A DNA stretch of 64,000 nucleotides from Clostridia bacterium (GCA_017407835.1 JAFQVV010000038.1:1-64000), one strand, 5' to 3'. Counted from the first letter of the stretch, positions 40,874-49,418 are shown. The notes: generated from the letters alone by a model not told the origin. Numbers and translations are program-made.

Positions 40874-42424
40874 ATGAAACGCTACAAACAAGCCAATCAA
40901 GACATCCGCCTCCCCGAGGATCTGGCAGCACGTACTGCCGCCGACACGCCCCGCAAATCCGCCGCACCCCGCCGTGTCATCGCGCTGGCAACGGCCGCCG
41001 CTCTGCTCATCGGTGCCGTCGCGGTGGGGACAGCGCTTGTCCGCAGAGATGACACGGGGGAATTCAACCATCTTACCTTCGGTCCCGATGATACAACGCA
41101 ATCCCCCGCGCTCACAACCGATGCACAGATTCCCACCGAAACAACCGAACAAATCTCGGGACTGCTTCCCCTGCAGCTGACCAAGGTCAGCCACCCCGAG
41201 CAGGCGCAGTATCCGTTGGATGATGTATACCTGTCCTCGCCCGAGTACGAACTTTGGCGAAAAGAGCATAATGCCCGCCTCAAGCAGCCGGAGGGCTATG
41301 ATGAAGGTGTGCATGAGGCCTCGGTGGCACTGATGCAGCAATTTCTGCCCTCCACCGCCGAGAGCGAGGGCCAAAACCGCGTCCTCTCCCCCCTCAACCT
41401 CTACCTTGCCCTTGCCATGCTTACCGAAGCCACCGACACCACCAGCCGTGCCGCTCTGCTTGATCTGCTGGGGGCCGATTCCATCGATACTCTGCGCAGC
41501 CGTGTCGCATCGATCTGGAACGTCAACTATGTCGACGATGGCCGCGTCACCTCCCGCCTGGCCGCCTCGCTCTGGCTGGCAGACCGGCTCTCCTACCGTG
41601 CCGATACGCTTGAGTGCCTGGCCAAAAATCACTACGCCGAAACTTATCAGGGAAAAATGGGCACCGAGGAGATGAACGCCGCCCTGCGCAGCTGGCTCAA
41701 CAAAAACACAGGCAACCTGCTGACCGAGCAGGCAAACGGCGTCTCCTTTGATCCCCTGACCGTACTCGGTCTGGCAACCACCATCTATTACAAAGCAAGC
41801 TGGGACAACAGCTTCAGCTCAAATCTCACTGCCGACGACACCTTCCATACCACATCGGGTGATATCACCGTCTCCTTCATGCATGACAGCGAACACGCCT
41901 ACTGTTATTGGGGCGACGGGTTCACGGCAACCTACCGCTCTCTCGGTGACGGCAAGATGTGGCTGATCCTGCCCGATGAGGGTGTATCCCCCGATCAGTT
42001 GATCGAAGCCGGCGATATCTTCACGCTGACGCAGGACTTTGCGCAGAATTGGAGCGACAAAAAGCACCTCCGGGTCAATCTCTCCCTCCCCAAATTCGAC
42101 GTGGTCTCGGACATGGATCTGACCACGGGGCTCGCCGAGCTGGGGCTTGGTGATCTCTTCAACCCCGCCTGCGCCGACTTCTCCCCCATCACTGATGATC
42201 CCGCACTGCAAGATCAACTCGCCCTCTCGCAGGCAAAGCACGCAGCGCGCGTAAAAATTGATGAAGAGGGCTGCGAAGCCGCCGCTTACACGGTGATGGT
42301 GCTCACCGCGACCGGTGCGATCATCGCCGATGAGATCGACTTTGTCCTCGACCGCCCCTTCATCTTTATCGTCACCGGATCCGACAACGCCACCCTCTTC
42401 GCCGGTGTGGTCGAAACGCCGTAA
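40874..42424 (+). CDS. Membrane-anchored serpin (serine/cysteine protease inhibitor) in a sigma-factor pair
   Basis: 516 residues. A basic cytoplasmic N-terminus of about 33 residues (MKRYKQANQDIRLPEDLAAR), one transmembrane helix (about 36-56), a Thr-rich linker to residue about 100, then a complete serpin domain (about 130-515). Serpin landmarks: NRVLSPLNLYLALAMLTEA, NYVDDGRVTSRLAASLWLAD, TIYYKASWDNSF, and the hinge of the reactive loop EEGCEAAAYTVMVLTATGAI, with the small-residue run needed for inhibition. The scissile bond would lie near the T-G/A-T region, only roughly placed. The ectodomain would face outside. Ribosome site TTTGGAGG. A terminator follows at 42449. Confidence 0.9.
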   Translation: MKRYKQANQDIRLPEDLAARTAADTPRKSAAPRRVIALATAAALLIGAVAVGTALVRRDDTGEFNHLTFGPDDTTQSPALTTDAQIPTETTEQISGLLPLQLTKVSHPEQAQYPLDDVYLSSPEYELWRKEHNARLKQPEGYDEGVHEASVALMQQFLPSTAESEGQNRVLSPLNLYLALAMLTEATDTTSRAALLDLLGADSIDTLRSRVASIWNVNYVDDGRVTSRLAASLWLADRLSYRADTLECLAKNHYAETYQGKMGTEEMNAALRSWLNKNTGNLLTEQANGVSFDPLTVLGLATTIYYKASWDNSFSSNLTADDTFHTTSGDITVSFMHDSEHAYCYWGDGFTATYRSLGDGKMWLILPDEGVSPDQLIEAGDIFTLTQDFAQNWSDKKHLRVNLSLPKFDVVSDMDLTTGLAELGLGDLFNPACADFSPITDDPALQDQLALSQAKHAARVKIDEEGCEAAAYTVMVLTATGAIIADEIDFVLDRPFIFIVTGSDNATLFAGVVETP

Positions 42425-42448
42425 ATCCGCAGAAATTATCCCACACGC

Positions 42449-42487
42449 AGGGCGTCGCGCACCACAGCGCGACGCCCTCTTTTTTGG
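42449..42487 (+). terminator. Terminator after the serpin gene
   Basis: An 11-bp perfect stem GGGCGTCGCGC with its complement around ACCACA, ending in TCTTTTTT. Confidence 0.92.
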
Positions 42488-42545
42488 GCCGCACAACATC
42501 CTTGCACACAAAGGCAGTAAAGTTCAGATTTTCTGCAAAAAACTC

Positions 42546-42574
42546 TTGATTTCTGCCAATGTTGGAGGTATAAT
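42546..42574 (+). promoter_or_regulatory. Promoter for galU
   Basis: TTGATT at 42546-42551, 17-bp spacer, TATAAT at 42569-42574; 39 bp before the start codon. Confidence 0.8.
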
Positions 42575-42612
42575 ATATATTGACGATTTTTGTTTATCTG
42601 GAGGGAATTTCC

Positions 42613-43494
42613 ATGTCGAAACAAATTACCAAAGCCATTATCCCTGCGGCCGGACTGGGCACCCGTATGCTCCCCATCGCCCGTGCCGTCCCAAAGGAAA
42701 TGCTCCCCATCGTTGACCGCCCCGCCATCTCCTATCTGGTCGAGGAAGCGGCCGACAGCGGGATCACCGACATCCTCATCATCACCGGCCGCGGCAAAGG
42801 TGCCATGGAAGACTACTTCGATTACAATCCCGAATATGACGCTGCTCTCCGCGCAAAAGGCAGAGATGCCATGGTGGAAGAAATGCACGCCATCTGCAAT
42901 CGCGCCAATGTTACCTTCATCCGCCAGAAAGAGGCGCGCGGCTTGGGCCATGCCGTTGCCTGCGCCCGCACCTTTGTGGGAGATGATCCCTTCGCCGTGC
43001 TTTATGGCGATGATGTGATCTTCTCCGAGGTGCCTGCCACCCGTCAGCTCATGGATGCATACACGCGCTACGGCCGCTGTGTAGCAGGCGTCAAGCCCGT
43101 ATCCGCCGAGCTGATCTCGCGCTACTGCTCGCTCAAGGCCGAGCCCATCGCGGGCAGTGACCGCGACTGGTTTGTCACCGACATGGTGGAAAAACCCCGC
43201 CCCGAGCAGGTCTGGACCAATCTTGCCATTCTCGGGCGCGTGGTCCTCAGCCCCGAGATCTTTGACATTCTCGACCATACCGCCCCCGGTGCCGGCGGTG
43301 AGATTCAGCTCACCGATGCCATGCGCGTCCTCGCGCAGCGCGACGGCATGACAGCAGTTGATTTCGAAGGGACACGCTTTGACCTGGGCTCCAAGCTCGG
43401 TCTGATGTGCGCCAACGTCACCCGCGCCGCGGAACATCCCGAAATCGCCGAAGAATTCAAGCAGTTCCTGCGCGAATTTGCAAAAACCCTTTGA
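42613..43494 (+). CDS. galU: UTP-glucose-1-phosphate uridylyltransferase
   Basis: 293 residues from ATG 42613 (MSKQITKAIIPAAGLGTRML), after GGAGGGAATTTCC. Nucleotidyltransferase signatures: IIPAAGLGTRMLPIARAVPKEML at the N-terminus, IVDRPAISYLVEEA, VLYGDDVI, and FDLGSKLGLMCANV near the C-terminus. It makes UDP-glucose for wall polymers and glycolipids. Its ATG-proximal region carries the GalU rather than the dTDP-glucose (RfbA) pattern. It lies at the head of a run of six + strand genes ending at tsaD. Confidence 0.93.
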   Translation: MSKQITKAIIPAAGLGTRMLPIARAVPKEMLPIVDRPAISYLVEEAADSGITDILIITGRGKGAMEDYFDYNPEYDAALRAKGRDAMVEEMHAICNRANVTFIRQKEARGLGHAVACARTFVGDDPFAVLYGDDVIFSEVPATRQLMDAYTRYGRCVAGVKPVSAELISRYCSLKAEPIAGSDRDWFVTDMVEKPRPEQVWTNLAILGRVVLSPEIFDILDHTAPGAGGEIQLTDAMRVLAQRDGMTAVDFEGTRFDLGSKLGLMCANVTRAAEHPEIAEEFKQFLREFAKTL

Positions 43495-43545
43495 CCGAAA
43501 GATTCCGTTCGCTCCCTTGAATATGACAGAAAGGTAAAAACCATC

Positions 43546-44034
43546 ATGGAACGAATCAGCAAAATCAATTATTATCTCGACATCGCCCAGACGGTGGCCG
43601 AACGCTCGACCTGTCTGCGCAAAGCATTCGGTGCCATCATCGTCAAAAATGATGTCATTGTCTCCACCGGCTACAACGGTGCCCCCCGCGGCAGAAAAAA
43701 CTGCTGTGACTTGGGCTGGTGCCTGCGCGAAGAGATGAACATCCCGCGGGGCGAGCGATATGAGCTCTGCCGCTCGGTACACGCCGAAGCCAACGCCATC
43801 ATCGCCGCTCCCCGCGAGCAAATGCTGGGTGCTACCCTCTACATGACCTGCATTATGCCCACCGACGGCGCACTTGTCCCCGACACCTGCTCCTGTATGA
43901 TGTGCAAAAAGCTCATCATCAACGCGGGCATTGAAACGGTCATCATCCGCGACACTCCCACCGAATATCGCATCGTCCCTACCCAAGATTGGATCACCGA
44001 GGATGACAGTCTCTCGGGCAAATTCGGTTATTGA
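43546..44034 (+). CDS. dCMP deaminase (ComEB-like cytidine/deoxycytidylate deaminase)
   Basis: 162 residues. Zinc site of the cytidine/deoxycytidylate deaminase family: HAEANAIIAA (His and catalytic Glu) and PDTCSCMMCKKLIINAG (two Cys). An extra cysteine pair, NCCDLGWCL, lies in the inserted loop characteristic of ComEB-type dCMP deaminases. It would convert dCMP to dUMP for thymidylate synthesis. The start MERISKINYYL follows GAAAGG. All zinc ligands are present. Confidence 0.9.
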   Translation: MERISKINYYLDIAQTVAERSTCLRKAFGAIIVKNDVIVSTGYNGAPRGRKNCCDLGWCLREEMNIPRGERYELCRSVHAEANAIIAAPREQMLGATLYMTCIMPTDGALVPDTCSCMMCKKLIINAGIETVIIRDTPTEYRIVPTQDWITEDDSLSGKFGY

Positions 44035-44048
44035 GAAAGGTTATCCCC

Positions 44049-44720
44049 ATGAAATACCCCCTCCGCTTAATCATTCTTCCGCTCCTTGCACTGACGCTGG
44101 TACTGAGCGCCTGCGCCAACAACACCATTGCTCTCACCGAACAGGATGGGCTCTATATCAACGAGAAAGTGGGCGTCTCCTACGCCATTGCTCCCGCATA
44201 CTATGAGCCGCAATCGGTCGGTGAACCCTATGCCATGATGAAATTGGGATCAATCGAGGTCACCTTTTATCATGTCGGCGACCTCGATCCCACCAAATGG
44301 CTGACCGAGGAATATTCGGGATCGGCTACCATGCTCGTTTCTTCCGATATCACTCTGCCCGATCTGAACGGTTTTGCGCCAGACACCATTCACCTCTGCG
44401 TACAAAGTGAAACGGTCTGGGAATTTGCCACGGTAACCGATCAGGCAGAGATTGACGAAGTGGTTCGCGTCTACACCGAAGGGGAGTCTGTCTCCCATCC
44501 CGGCATGAATCCCGATATGACACTGCGGTTTAAATTTTCTTCTTCCGCATATCCCGACATTTACTATAATCTGATCTGCCTCGACTACGGCGATTCCCGC
44601 TATCTCTACGACAGAGAGACCAAACGCTGCGTCGAAATCGGCGATTTGCTCAGCAAATACATCGATGGCAAATCGGTCACCACGGCAGCGCCCGACACAA
44701 CTGCCGAACCCAACGCATAA
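44049..44720 (+). CDS. Lipoprotein of unknown function
   Basis: 223 residues from ATG 44049. Signal peptide with lipobox LSAC (MKYPLRLIILPLLALTLVLSAC), so it is membrane-anchored on the outer face. The rest is a beta-rich soluble domain (LYINEKVGVSYAIAPAYYEP, LGSIEVTFYHVGDLDP) with no recognised catalytic motif. Its end overlaps the rimI start (TAATGG), indicating coupled translation. Ribosome site GAGAAAGG. Similar lipoproteins of Clostridia are uncharacterised. Confidence 0.75.
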   Translation: MKYPLRLIILPLLALTLVLSACANNTIALTEQDGLYINEKVGVSYAIAPAYYEPQSVGEPYAMMKLGSIEVTFYHVGDLDPTKWLTEEYSGSATMLVSSDITLPDLNGFAPDTIHLCVQSETVWEFATVTDQAEIDEVVRVYTEGESVSHPGMNPDMTLRFKFSSSAYPDIYYNLICLDYGDSRYLYDRETKRCVEIGDLLSKYIDGKSVTTAAPDTTAEPNA

Positions 44721-45175
44721 TGGATATTGTACTTCGCGCCATCGCTCCGTCCGATCTCGACACCATCGCCGCACTGGAGCATCAGAGCTTCCCCGATCCG
44801 TGGGATACATCGGGGCTTGGCTTGCTGCTTGCCCCACCCTATGGCGGCCTTTGCGCATGGCTGGACGATACCATCGCCGGCTATATCGGCTGGCTCGCCT
44901 TCCCCGCCGCGGGAGATATGCCCGCCGAGGCAGAGATTACCCGCATTGCCGTCTCCCCCGCCCTGCGGCGGCGCGGAATCGGCCGTGCATTGCTCTCTGC
45001 CATGACCGCACAGCTCACCTCCGATAACACCCCCCTCACCGTACATCTGGATGTGCGCGAGTCCAACATCGCCGCACAGTCGCTCTATGCCGCCCTCGGA
45101 TTTACGCCATGCGGCAGACGTCCCCGCTTCTATGGGGAGGAAGATGCACTCGAAATGGTCCTGCATCGCCCCTGA
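44720..45175 (+). CDS. rimI: Ribosomal protein N-acetyltransferase RimI-like (GNAT)
   Basis: 151 residues with GNAT motif A (EITRIAVSPALRRRGIGRALL) and motif B (LDVRESNIAAQSLYAALGF). In Firmicutes this gene commonly lies beside tsaD, as here, and acetylates the N-terminus of ribosomal protein bS18. The acetyl-CoA pyrophosphate-binding RRRGIG loop is intact. Start overlaps the previous gene. tsaD begins 29 nt downstream. Confidence 0.9.
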   Translation: MDIVLRAIAPSDLDTIAALEHQSFPDPWDTSGLGLLLAPPYGGLCAWLDDTIAGYIGWLAFPAAGDMPAEAEITRIAVSPALRRRGIGRALLSAMTAQLTSDNTPLTVHLDVRESNIAAQSLYAALGFTPCGRRPRFYGEEDALEMVLHRP

Positions 45176-45204
45176 ACACCTCTCGCAAGGAAAGGATACC
45201 ATCA

Positions 45205-46239
45205 ATGCTTATTCTCGCTCTGGAAAGCTCCTGCGATGAAACCTCTGCCGCAGTGGTAGAGATGGATGAAGGCTTGCGCCGCATCCGATCCAACCACATC
45301 GCGTCCCAGATCGCCGTGCACCGTCTCTACGGCGGTGTCGTGCCCGAAATCGCCAGCCGTGCACACATCGAGGCGATCTCTGCACTAACGCAAAATGCCC
45401 TCGATGATGCCGGCTGCACCCTCGCCGACATCGGCGCGATCGGTGTCACCGCTTCCCCCGGGCTGATCGGCGCTCTGCTCGTCGGCGTCAACTTCGCCAA
45501 ATCGCTGGCGTATGCCAATGATATTCCCCTCGTCCCCGTCAATCATGTCCGCGCCCATGTGGCGGCGGCACTGCTCGCCGATCCCACCCTCACGCCCCCC
45601 TTCCTTGCGCTGGTTGTCTCCGGCGGACACACCTCGATCTATGCCGTCGAGGATTACACCACCTACCGTCTGCTCGGCGGAACCCGCGATGACGCAGCCG
45701 GGGAAGCGTTCGACAAGGTCGGCCGCGTGATCGGTCTGCCCTATCCCGGCGGCGCCGCCATGGACCGTCTCGCCGCACTGGGCGATGCGCGGGCAATTGC
45801 ATTCCCGTCCCCCGCGCTGGCGGGCGATACCCTTGATTTCTCCTTCAGCGGGCTGAAAACAGCTGCGCTGAATTATCTCAACGGCGAGGCACAGCGCGGC
45901 AATCCCATTACGGTTTCTCCCGACGCCCTCACTGCAGGACGTGCGGCAGATCTCGCCGCCGCCTATACCGACACCATCGTGCGCGCCATCGTCAAAAAAG
46001 CCGATCAGGCAATGACCGCGACGGGGGTATCCACCCTTGTGCTGGCAGGCGGTGTGGCGGCAAATTCTCATCTCCGCGCGGGGCTTAACGCCCTCTGTGC
46101 AAAACGCGGTGCCGCCCTGCGGATGCCCCCGCTCTCGCTCTGCGGCGACAATGCAGCCATGGTCGGCGCACAGGCGTATTACGAATATCTCGCCGGTGTG
46201 CGCGGCACAACGGCGCTCAATGCATCGGCTTCCGATTGA
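45205..46239 (+). CDS. tsaD: tRNA N6-adenosine threonylcarbamoyltransferase TsaD
   Basis: 344 residues from ATG 45205 (MLILALESSCDETSAAVVEM), after CAAGGAAAGG. Signatures: HVRAHVAAALL near residue 112 (metal-ligand His pair), ALVVSGGHTSIYAVED, LGGTRDDAAGEAFDKVGRVIGLPYPGG and LVLAGGVAANSHLRAG; catalytic Asp in LCGDNAAMVG. It transfers threonylcarbamoyl to A37 of ANN-decoding tRNAs together with TsaB and TsaE (not here). Normal length for the family. An inverted repeat follows 33 nt after the stop. Confidence 0.96.
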   Translation: MLILALESSCDETSAAVVEMDEGLRRIRSNHIASQIAVHRLYGGVVPEIASRAHIEAISALTQNALDDAGCTLADIGAIGVTASPGLIGALLVGVNFAKSLAYANDIPLVPVNHVRAHVAAALLADPTLTPPFLALVVSGGHTSIYAVEDYTTYRLLGGTRDDAAGEAFDKVGRVIGLPYPGGAAMDRLAALGDARAIAFPSPALAGDTLDFSFSGLKTAALNYLNGEAQRGNPITVSPDALTAGRAADLAAAYTDTIVRAIVKKADQAMTATGVSTLVLAGGVAANSHLRAGLNALCAKRGAALRMPPLSLCGDNAAMVGAQAYYEYLAGVRGTTALNASASD

Positions 46240-46271
46240 ACCGTCACAGCAGATTTTAGTTGAGTAGAAAC

Positions 46272-46303
46272 AAAAATTTGTCAAGGGGTTTTGACAAATT
46301 TTT
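46272..46303. other. Perfect 13-bp inverted repeat after tsaD
   Basis: AAAAATTTGTCAA (46272-46284) and TTGACAAATTTTT (46291-46303) around GGGGTT. It can form a weak AT-rich terminator. Its core TTGTCAA-N6-TTGACAA also resembles, loosely, the TTGTGAA-N4-TTCACAA site of Rex; the rex gene lies 350 bp downstream. Confidence 0.7.
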
Positions 46304-46365
46304 GGGCAAAAAGATAAAATTCGTCAGTTTCACCGAAAGTGACTTTCTGCCCTCCCCGCAGAAGG

Positions 46366-46538
46366 CTTTCCACAAACTTTCCCACAGCCTGTGGAAAAAC
46401 TCTCGGTTTTTCTCAACCAAGGACTTTTCCCCAATTTTTTGTCCGTTTCCAGCTGAAAAAACCCAATAAATTCAGCCTTTCTGTGGAAAAAGCTGTGGGA
46501 ACTGTGGAAAAGTCACCATAAATCACCCCTGTGGAAAA
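46366..46538. promoter_or_regulatory. Cluster of DnaA-box-like 9-mers upstream of rex-dnaD-dnaI
   Basis: Exact TGTGGAAAA at 46390, 46482, 46503 and 46530. One reverse near-copy CTTTCCACA at 46366, and two near-copies, TTCCCACAG (46379-46387) and TGTGGGAAC (46494-46502). The box at 46390 and the reverse one before it form a 21-bp palindrome. The consensus DnaA box is TGTGGATAA; TGTGGAAAA differs at one position. The region between is AT-rich. Confidence 0.7.
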
Positions 46539-46651
46539 CCATCTCGGCAACCGCACACCCCCATCCGACACCCCAAAGTGGGAATTTGGGCAATATGCTG
46601 AAATGTCATTTTTTTGCTCGATTTTCCCTTGATTCGAACGGAGGATTTTTT

Positions 46652-47368
46652 GTGAACGATTTTGATCAAACCTATCTTGACACCACTGATCGACGGGCAG
46701 ATGATCCTGCCGCCACCGGTCGGCTCGGTGTTTCCCCCGCCGTTATCAAGCGGCTTCCCCGTTACTATCGTTACCTGCGCGAACTGATTCGTCAGGATAA
46801 GCTTCGTATCAGTTCAAGCGAGCTCTCGCGCATGATGAACGTCACCGCCTCACAAATCCGACAGGATTTCAACTGCTTCGGCGGCTTCGGACAACAGGGG
46901 TACGGCTACAATGTGAAATATCTCTATGTGAAAATCAGCGAAATTCTTGGCGTCAGCCGCCACTTCACTGCCATCATCATCGGCGCGGGCAACCTCGGCC
47001 GTGCGCTGGGGCGCAATCCCATGTTTGCCAAGCGGGGTGTTGTCCCCACCGCAATGTTTGACGTGGATCCCGCCATGGTCGGCAAGCGTGTCGGTGAGCT
47101 GCCCGTCTTTCATATGGATCAGCTCGAGCAGTATCTTGCCGAAAATCACACCGATCTGGCGGTATTGACTCTGCCCAAGGAATGTGCGGCCGATGCCGCA
47201 TACCGCCTCGCTGCAGCCGGTGTGCGCGGTCTGTGGAACTTCACCGGAAGTGAGTTCGCCCTCTCCGACTTTGATGTGCGGGTGGAAAATGTCCACCTCG
47301 GCGACTCGCTGATGACCCTCTGCTATGAGCTGAATCTGATGCACACCGAAGAAGAACGCAAAAAGTAA
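46652..47368 (+). CDS. rex: Redox-sensing transcriptional repressor Rex
   Basis: 238 residues from GTG 46652, chosen because GGAGGATTTTTT precedes it. N-terminal winged helix with RISSSELSRMMNVTASQIRQDFNCFGGFGQQGYGYNV (the Rex DNA-recognition helix), then a Rossmann fold IIIGAGNLGRALGRNPMF. C-terminal domain-swap helix present (SLMTLCYELNLMHTEEERK). Rex binds NADH/NAD+ and derepresses NADH-oxidising fermentative genes when NADH is high. A fitting regulator for the hyd and hdr-flx-frd clusters, but no canonical Rex site was confirmed there. It is 26 nt from the dnaD-like gene. Confidence 0.95.
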   Translation: MNDFDQTYLDTTDRRADDPAATGRLGVSPAVIKRLPRYYRYLRELIRQDKLRISSSELSRMMNVTASQIRQDFNCFGGFGQQGYGYNVKYLYVKISEILGVSRHFTAIIIGAGNLGRALGRNPMFAKRGVVPTAMFDVDPAMVGKRVGELPVFHMDQLEQYLAENHTDLAVLTLPKECAADAAYRLAAAGVRGLWNFTGSEFALSDFDVRVENVHLGDSLMTLCYELNLMHTEEERKK

Positions 47369-47394
47369 TCGACCGCAAAAGAAAGGATACATCG

Positions 47395-48357
47395 ATGAAG
47401 CTGACCTTCAATTACGGACAGCAGGTTGTCGTGCTTCCGCTCGAACCTCTGCTGGCAAGAGCAGAACAAGCAACAAAGCGTGATCTGAAGCTGCTCCTTG
47501 TGCTGGCAGCCGATGCGCGCGTCAGAGAGGATTATACCGCCGAGGCTGATCGCATCGCCGCCGAGGCAGGCGTGACTCGTGCCCAGCTCGATCAGGCGCT
47601 GAGCTTCTGGCAGGGAGCGGGTGTCATCGACGTTGAGCGCGGCGAGGAAGAGGTCGATCAGGTGACGACTGCCGAGCCAAAGCCGACCGCGAAAACGCTT
47701 GAGCGCGCCCATACGCTGCCCGACTACACCAGCGAACAGCTCTCGCATCTGTTGGAAACCCGCACCGAAGCAAAATCCCTCATTGACGCAGCGCAGCAAA
47801 CCTGCGGCCGAATGTTCACCACGATGGAGGTGAGCATTGTGCTCGGCATGCTCGACGCGCTGGGACTTGAGGAAGAGTACATCTTAACGCTTTTGGCATG
47901 GTGCACCGAGCACGGAAAAAAATCGCTCCGCTATGCCGAGAAAATGGCAATCTCCCTCTGCGATGAGGAGGAAATTCGAGATGCCGAGGCCCTCAACCGA
48001 TACCTGCGGGAGAGAGAGGCAAAGGAGGGCGTGATCAGCCGCCTGCGCACCATGTTCGGGGCAGATGCGCGCTCCCTCACCCAAAAGGAAAAGAACGCCA
48101 TCACGCGCTGGCTGGACAGCTTCGGCTACGGGGAGGAGATCATCTCCCGCGCCTATGAGATGACGGTCAACGCCATTGCCAAGCCGTCCATTCTCTATGC
48201 CGACTCGATCCTGACCCGCTGGCACAGCGAGGGGCTGACCACCCTTGACGCCATCGATGCCGACGCACGGGCAAGGGGCGAGGGCACAGGCGGCTCGACC
48301 TCCAGCTTTGACACCGACGAATACTTCGAGGATGCCCTCAAGCGAAGCTATTCGTAA
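47395..48357 (+). CDS. DnaD-like primosomal/replication protein
   Basis: 320 residues. N-terminal winged-helix-like part (about 1-100), then two DnaD (DnaD_2-type) domains: FTTMEVSIVLGMLDALGLEEEYILTLLAWCTEHG near residues 140-175 and LTQKEKNAITRWLDSFGYGEEIISRAYE near 225-255, with YADSILTRWHSEGL after. DnaD and DnaB of Firmicutes remodel DNA and recruit DnaI-DnaC during initiation and restart. Here it is 33 nt from the DnaI-type loader. It is close to the DnaD/DnaB family by domain pattern; which of the two is not certain. Confidence 0.85.
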   Translation: MKLTFNYGQQVVVLPLEPLLARAEQATKRDLKLLLVLAADARVREDYTAEADRIAAEAGVTRAQLDQALSFWQGAGVIDVERGEEEVDQVTTAEPKPTAKTLERAHTLPDYTSEQLSHLLETRTEAKSLIDAAQQTCGRMFTTMEVSIVLGMLDALGLEEEYILTLLAWCTEHGKKSLRYAEKMAISLCDEEEIRDAEALNRYLREREAKEGVISRLRTMFGADARSLTQKEKNAITRWLDSFGYGEEIISRAYEMTVNAIAKPSILYADSILTRWHSEGLTTLDAIDADARARGEGTGGSTSSFDTDEYFEDALKRSYS

Positions 48358-48390
48358 GCCAAACCGACAACACTTGAAAGGACACGGAAA

Positions 48391-49365
48391 ATGGGATACA
48401 ACCGCGAAAATTTCCGCCGGATCAAGCAAGAATACGAAACAAAATATCTGCAGGCGCGCGCTGAGGCCGAGGTGCGTCGGAACGAGCTCCACGCCCGCTT
48501 CCCCGAGGTAGCCGAGATCGATGCCGCCATGCACGAGCTGGGGGTTTCCCTGCTGCGCACTGCGGTGGGCGGAGGTCCCGATGCTCCCGCCAAGCTCACT
48601 TCCCTGCGCGAGCAGAACGAAGCGCTGCAGGCCGCCCGCGCCGCATTTTTGACCGAGCAGGGCTATCCCGCCGACTACTCGGAGGTGCACTACGCCTGCG
48701 ATAAGTGCGGCGACACGGGCTACATCGACACCCGTATGTGCGAGTGCATGAAGCGCGCGCTGACCGCGGCTGGCTTTGCCAGCTCGGGACTGGGGCATCT
48801 GCTCGAAACGCAGTCTTTTGAGAATTTCTCGCTCGACTACTACCGCCGCGTCCCCGAGCAGTTTTCCGCCATGCAGCGCAACTACGACATTCTCTACCGC
48901 TACGCGCACGAGTTTACGGCGGGACAGTGCCGCAATGTTGCCCTCTTCGGGGGAACGGGGCTGGGAAAAACCCACCTCTCCACCGCCGTTGCCCGTGTGG
49001 TCATCGAGCGGGGCTACGATGTCTGCTACACCACCGCCATCGACCTCATCGGCGACTACGAATACGACCGCTTCAAGGGCGGACGCGAGGACTCGGCTGA
49101 CACGCTGGCGCACTACGCCGACTGCGACCTGCTGATTATCGACGACCTGGGCACAGAGGTGGTCAACCAGTTCACCGTCTCGGTGATCTACAACCTCATC
49201 AACACCCGTCTCAACTGCGGACGCTCCACCATCATCAGCACCAACCACTCTCCCAAAGAGCTGCGTGAGCGCTACTGGGACCGCATCACCTCCCGCATCT
49301 TCGGCGAATATCAGGTGCTCGTTTTCTCGGGTACCGACGTGCGTGCGCAAAAATTGCGTCAGTAA
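48391..49365 (+). CDS. DnaC/DnaI-type helicase loader ATPase
   Basis: 324 residues. N-terminal helical region (1-110) includes a zinc-site pair CDKCGDTGYIDTRMCEC (CxxC-CxC). C-terminal AAA+ domain: ALFGGTGLGKTHLSTAVAR Walker A near residue 190, LLIIDDLGTEVVNQ Walker B, and STNHSPKELRERYWDRITSRIF with arginine finger. The DnaI/DnaC family loads the replicative helicase; N-terminal zinc site and neighbouring DnaD-like gene fit DnaI rather than IS21 IstB. Ribosome site GAAAGGACACGG. A terminator follows. Confidence 0.88.
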   Translation: MGYNRENFRRIKQEYETKYLQARAEAEVRRNELHARFPEVAEIDAAMHELGVSLLRTAVGGGPDAPAKLTSLREQNEALQAARAAFLTEQGYPADYSEVHYACDKCGDTGYIDTRMCECMKRALTAAGFASSGLGHLLETQSFENFSLDYYRRVPEQFSAMQRNYDILYRYAHEFTAGQCRNVALFGGTGLGKTHLSTAVARVVIERGYDVCYTTAIDLIGDYEYDRFKGGREDSADTLAHYADCDLLIIDDLGTEVVNQFTVSVIYNLINTRLNCGRSTIISTNHSPKELRERYWDRITSRIFGEYQVLVFSGTDVRAQKLRQ

Positions 49366-49376
49366 CGAAAATATAA

Positions 49377-49418
49377 CGGGAGGTGCGCACATCCGTGCAG
49401 CACCTCCCGCGCTTTTGT
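49377..49418 (+). terminator. Terminator after the helicase-loader gene
   Basis: CGGGAGGTGC/GCACCTCCCG stem with a 13-nt loop that contains GCAC/GTGC, followed by CGCTTTTGTTT. Confidence 0.9.

Noticed and set aside
46240-46651. Chromosome origin oriC because of DnaA-like boxes
   Set aside because: No dnaA, dnaN, rpmH or gidA genes are nearby and the neighbours are tsaD and rex; treated as a regulatory or titration cluster.
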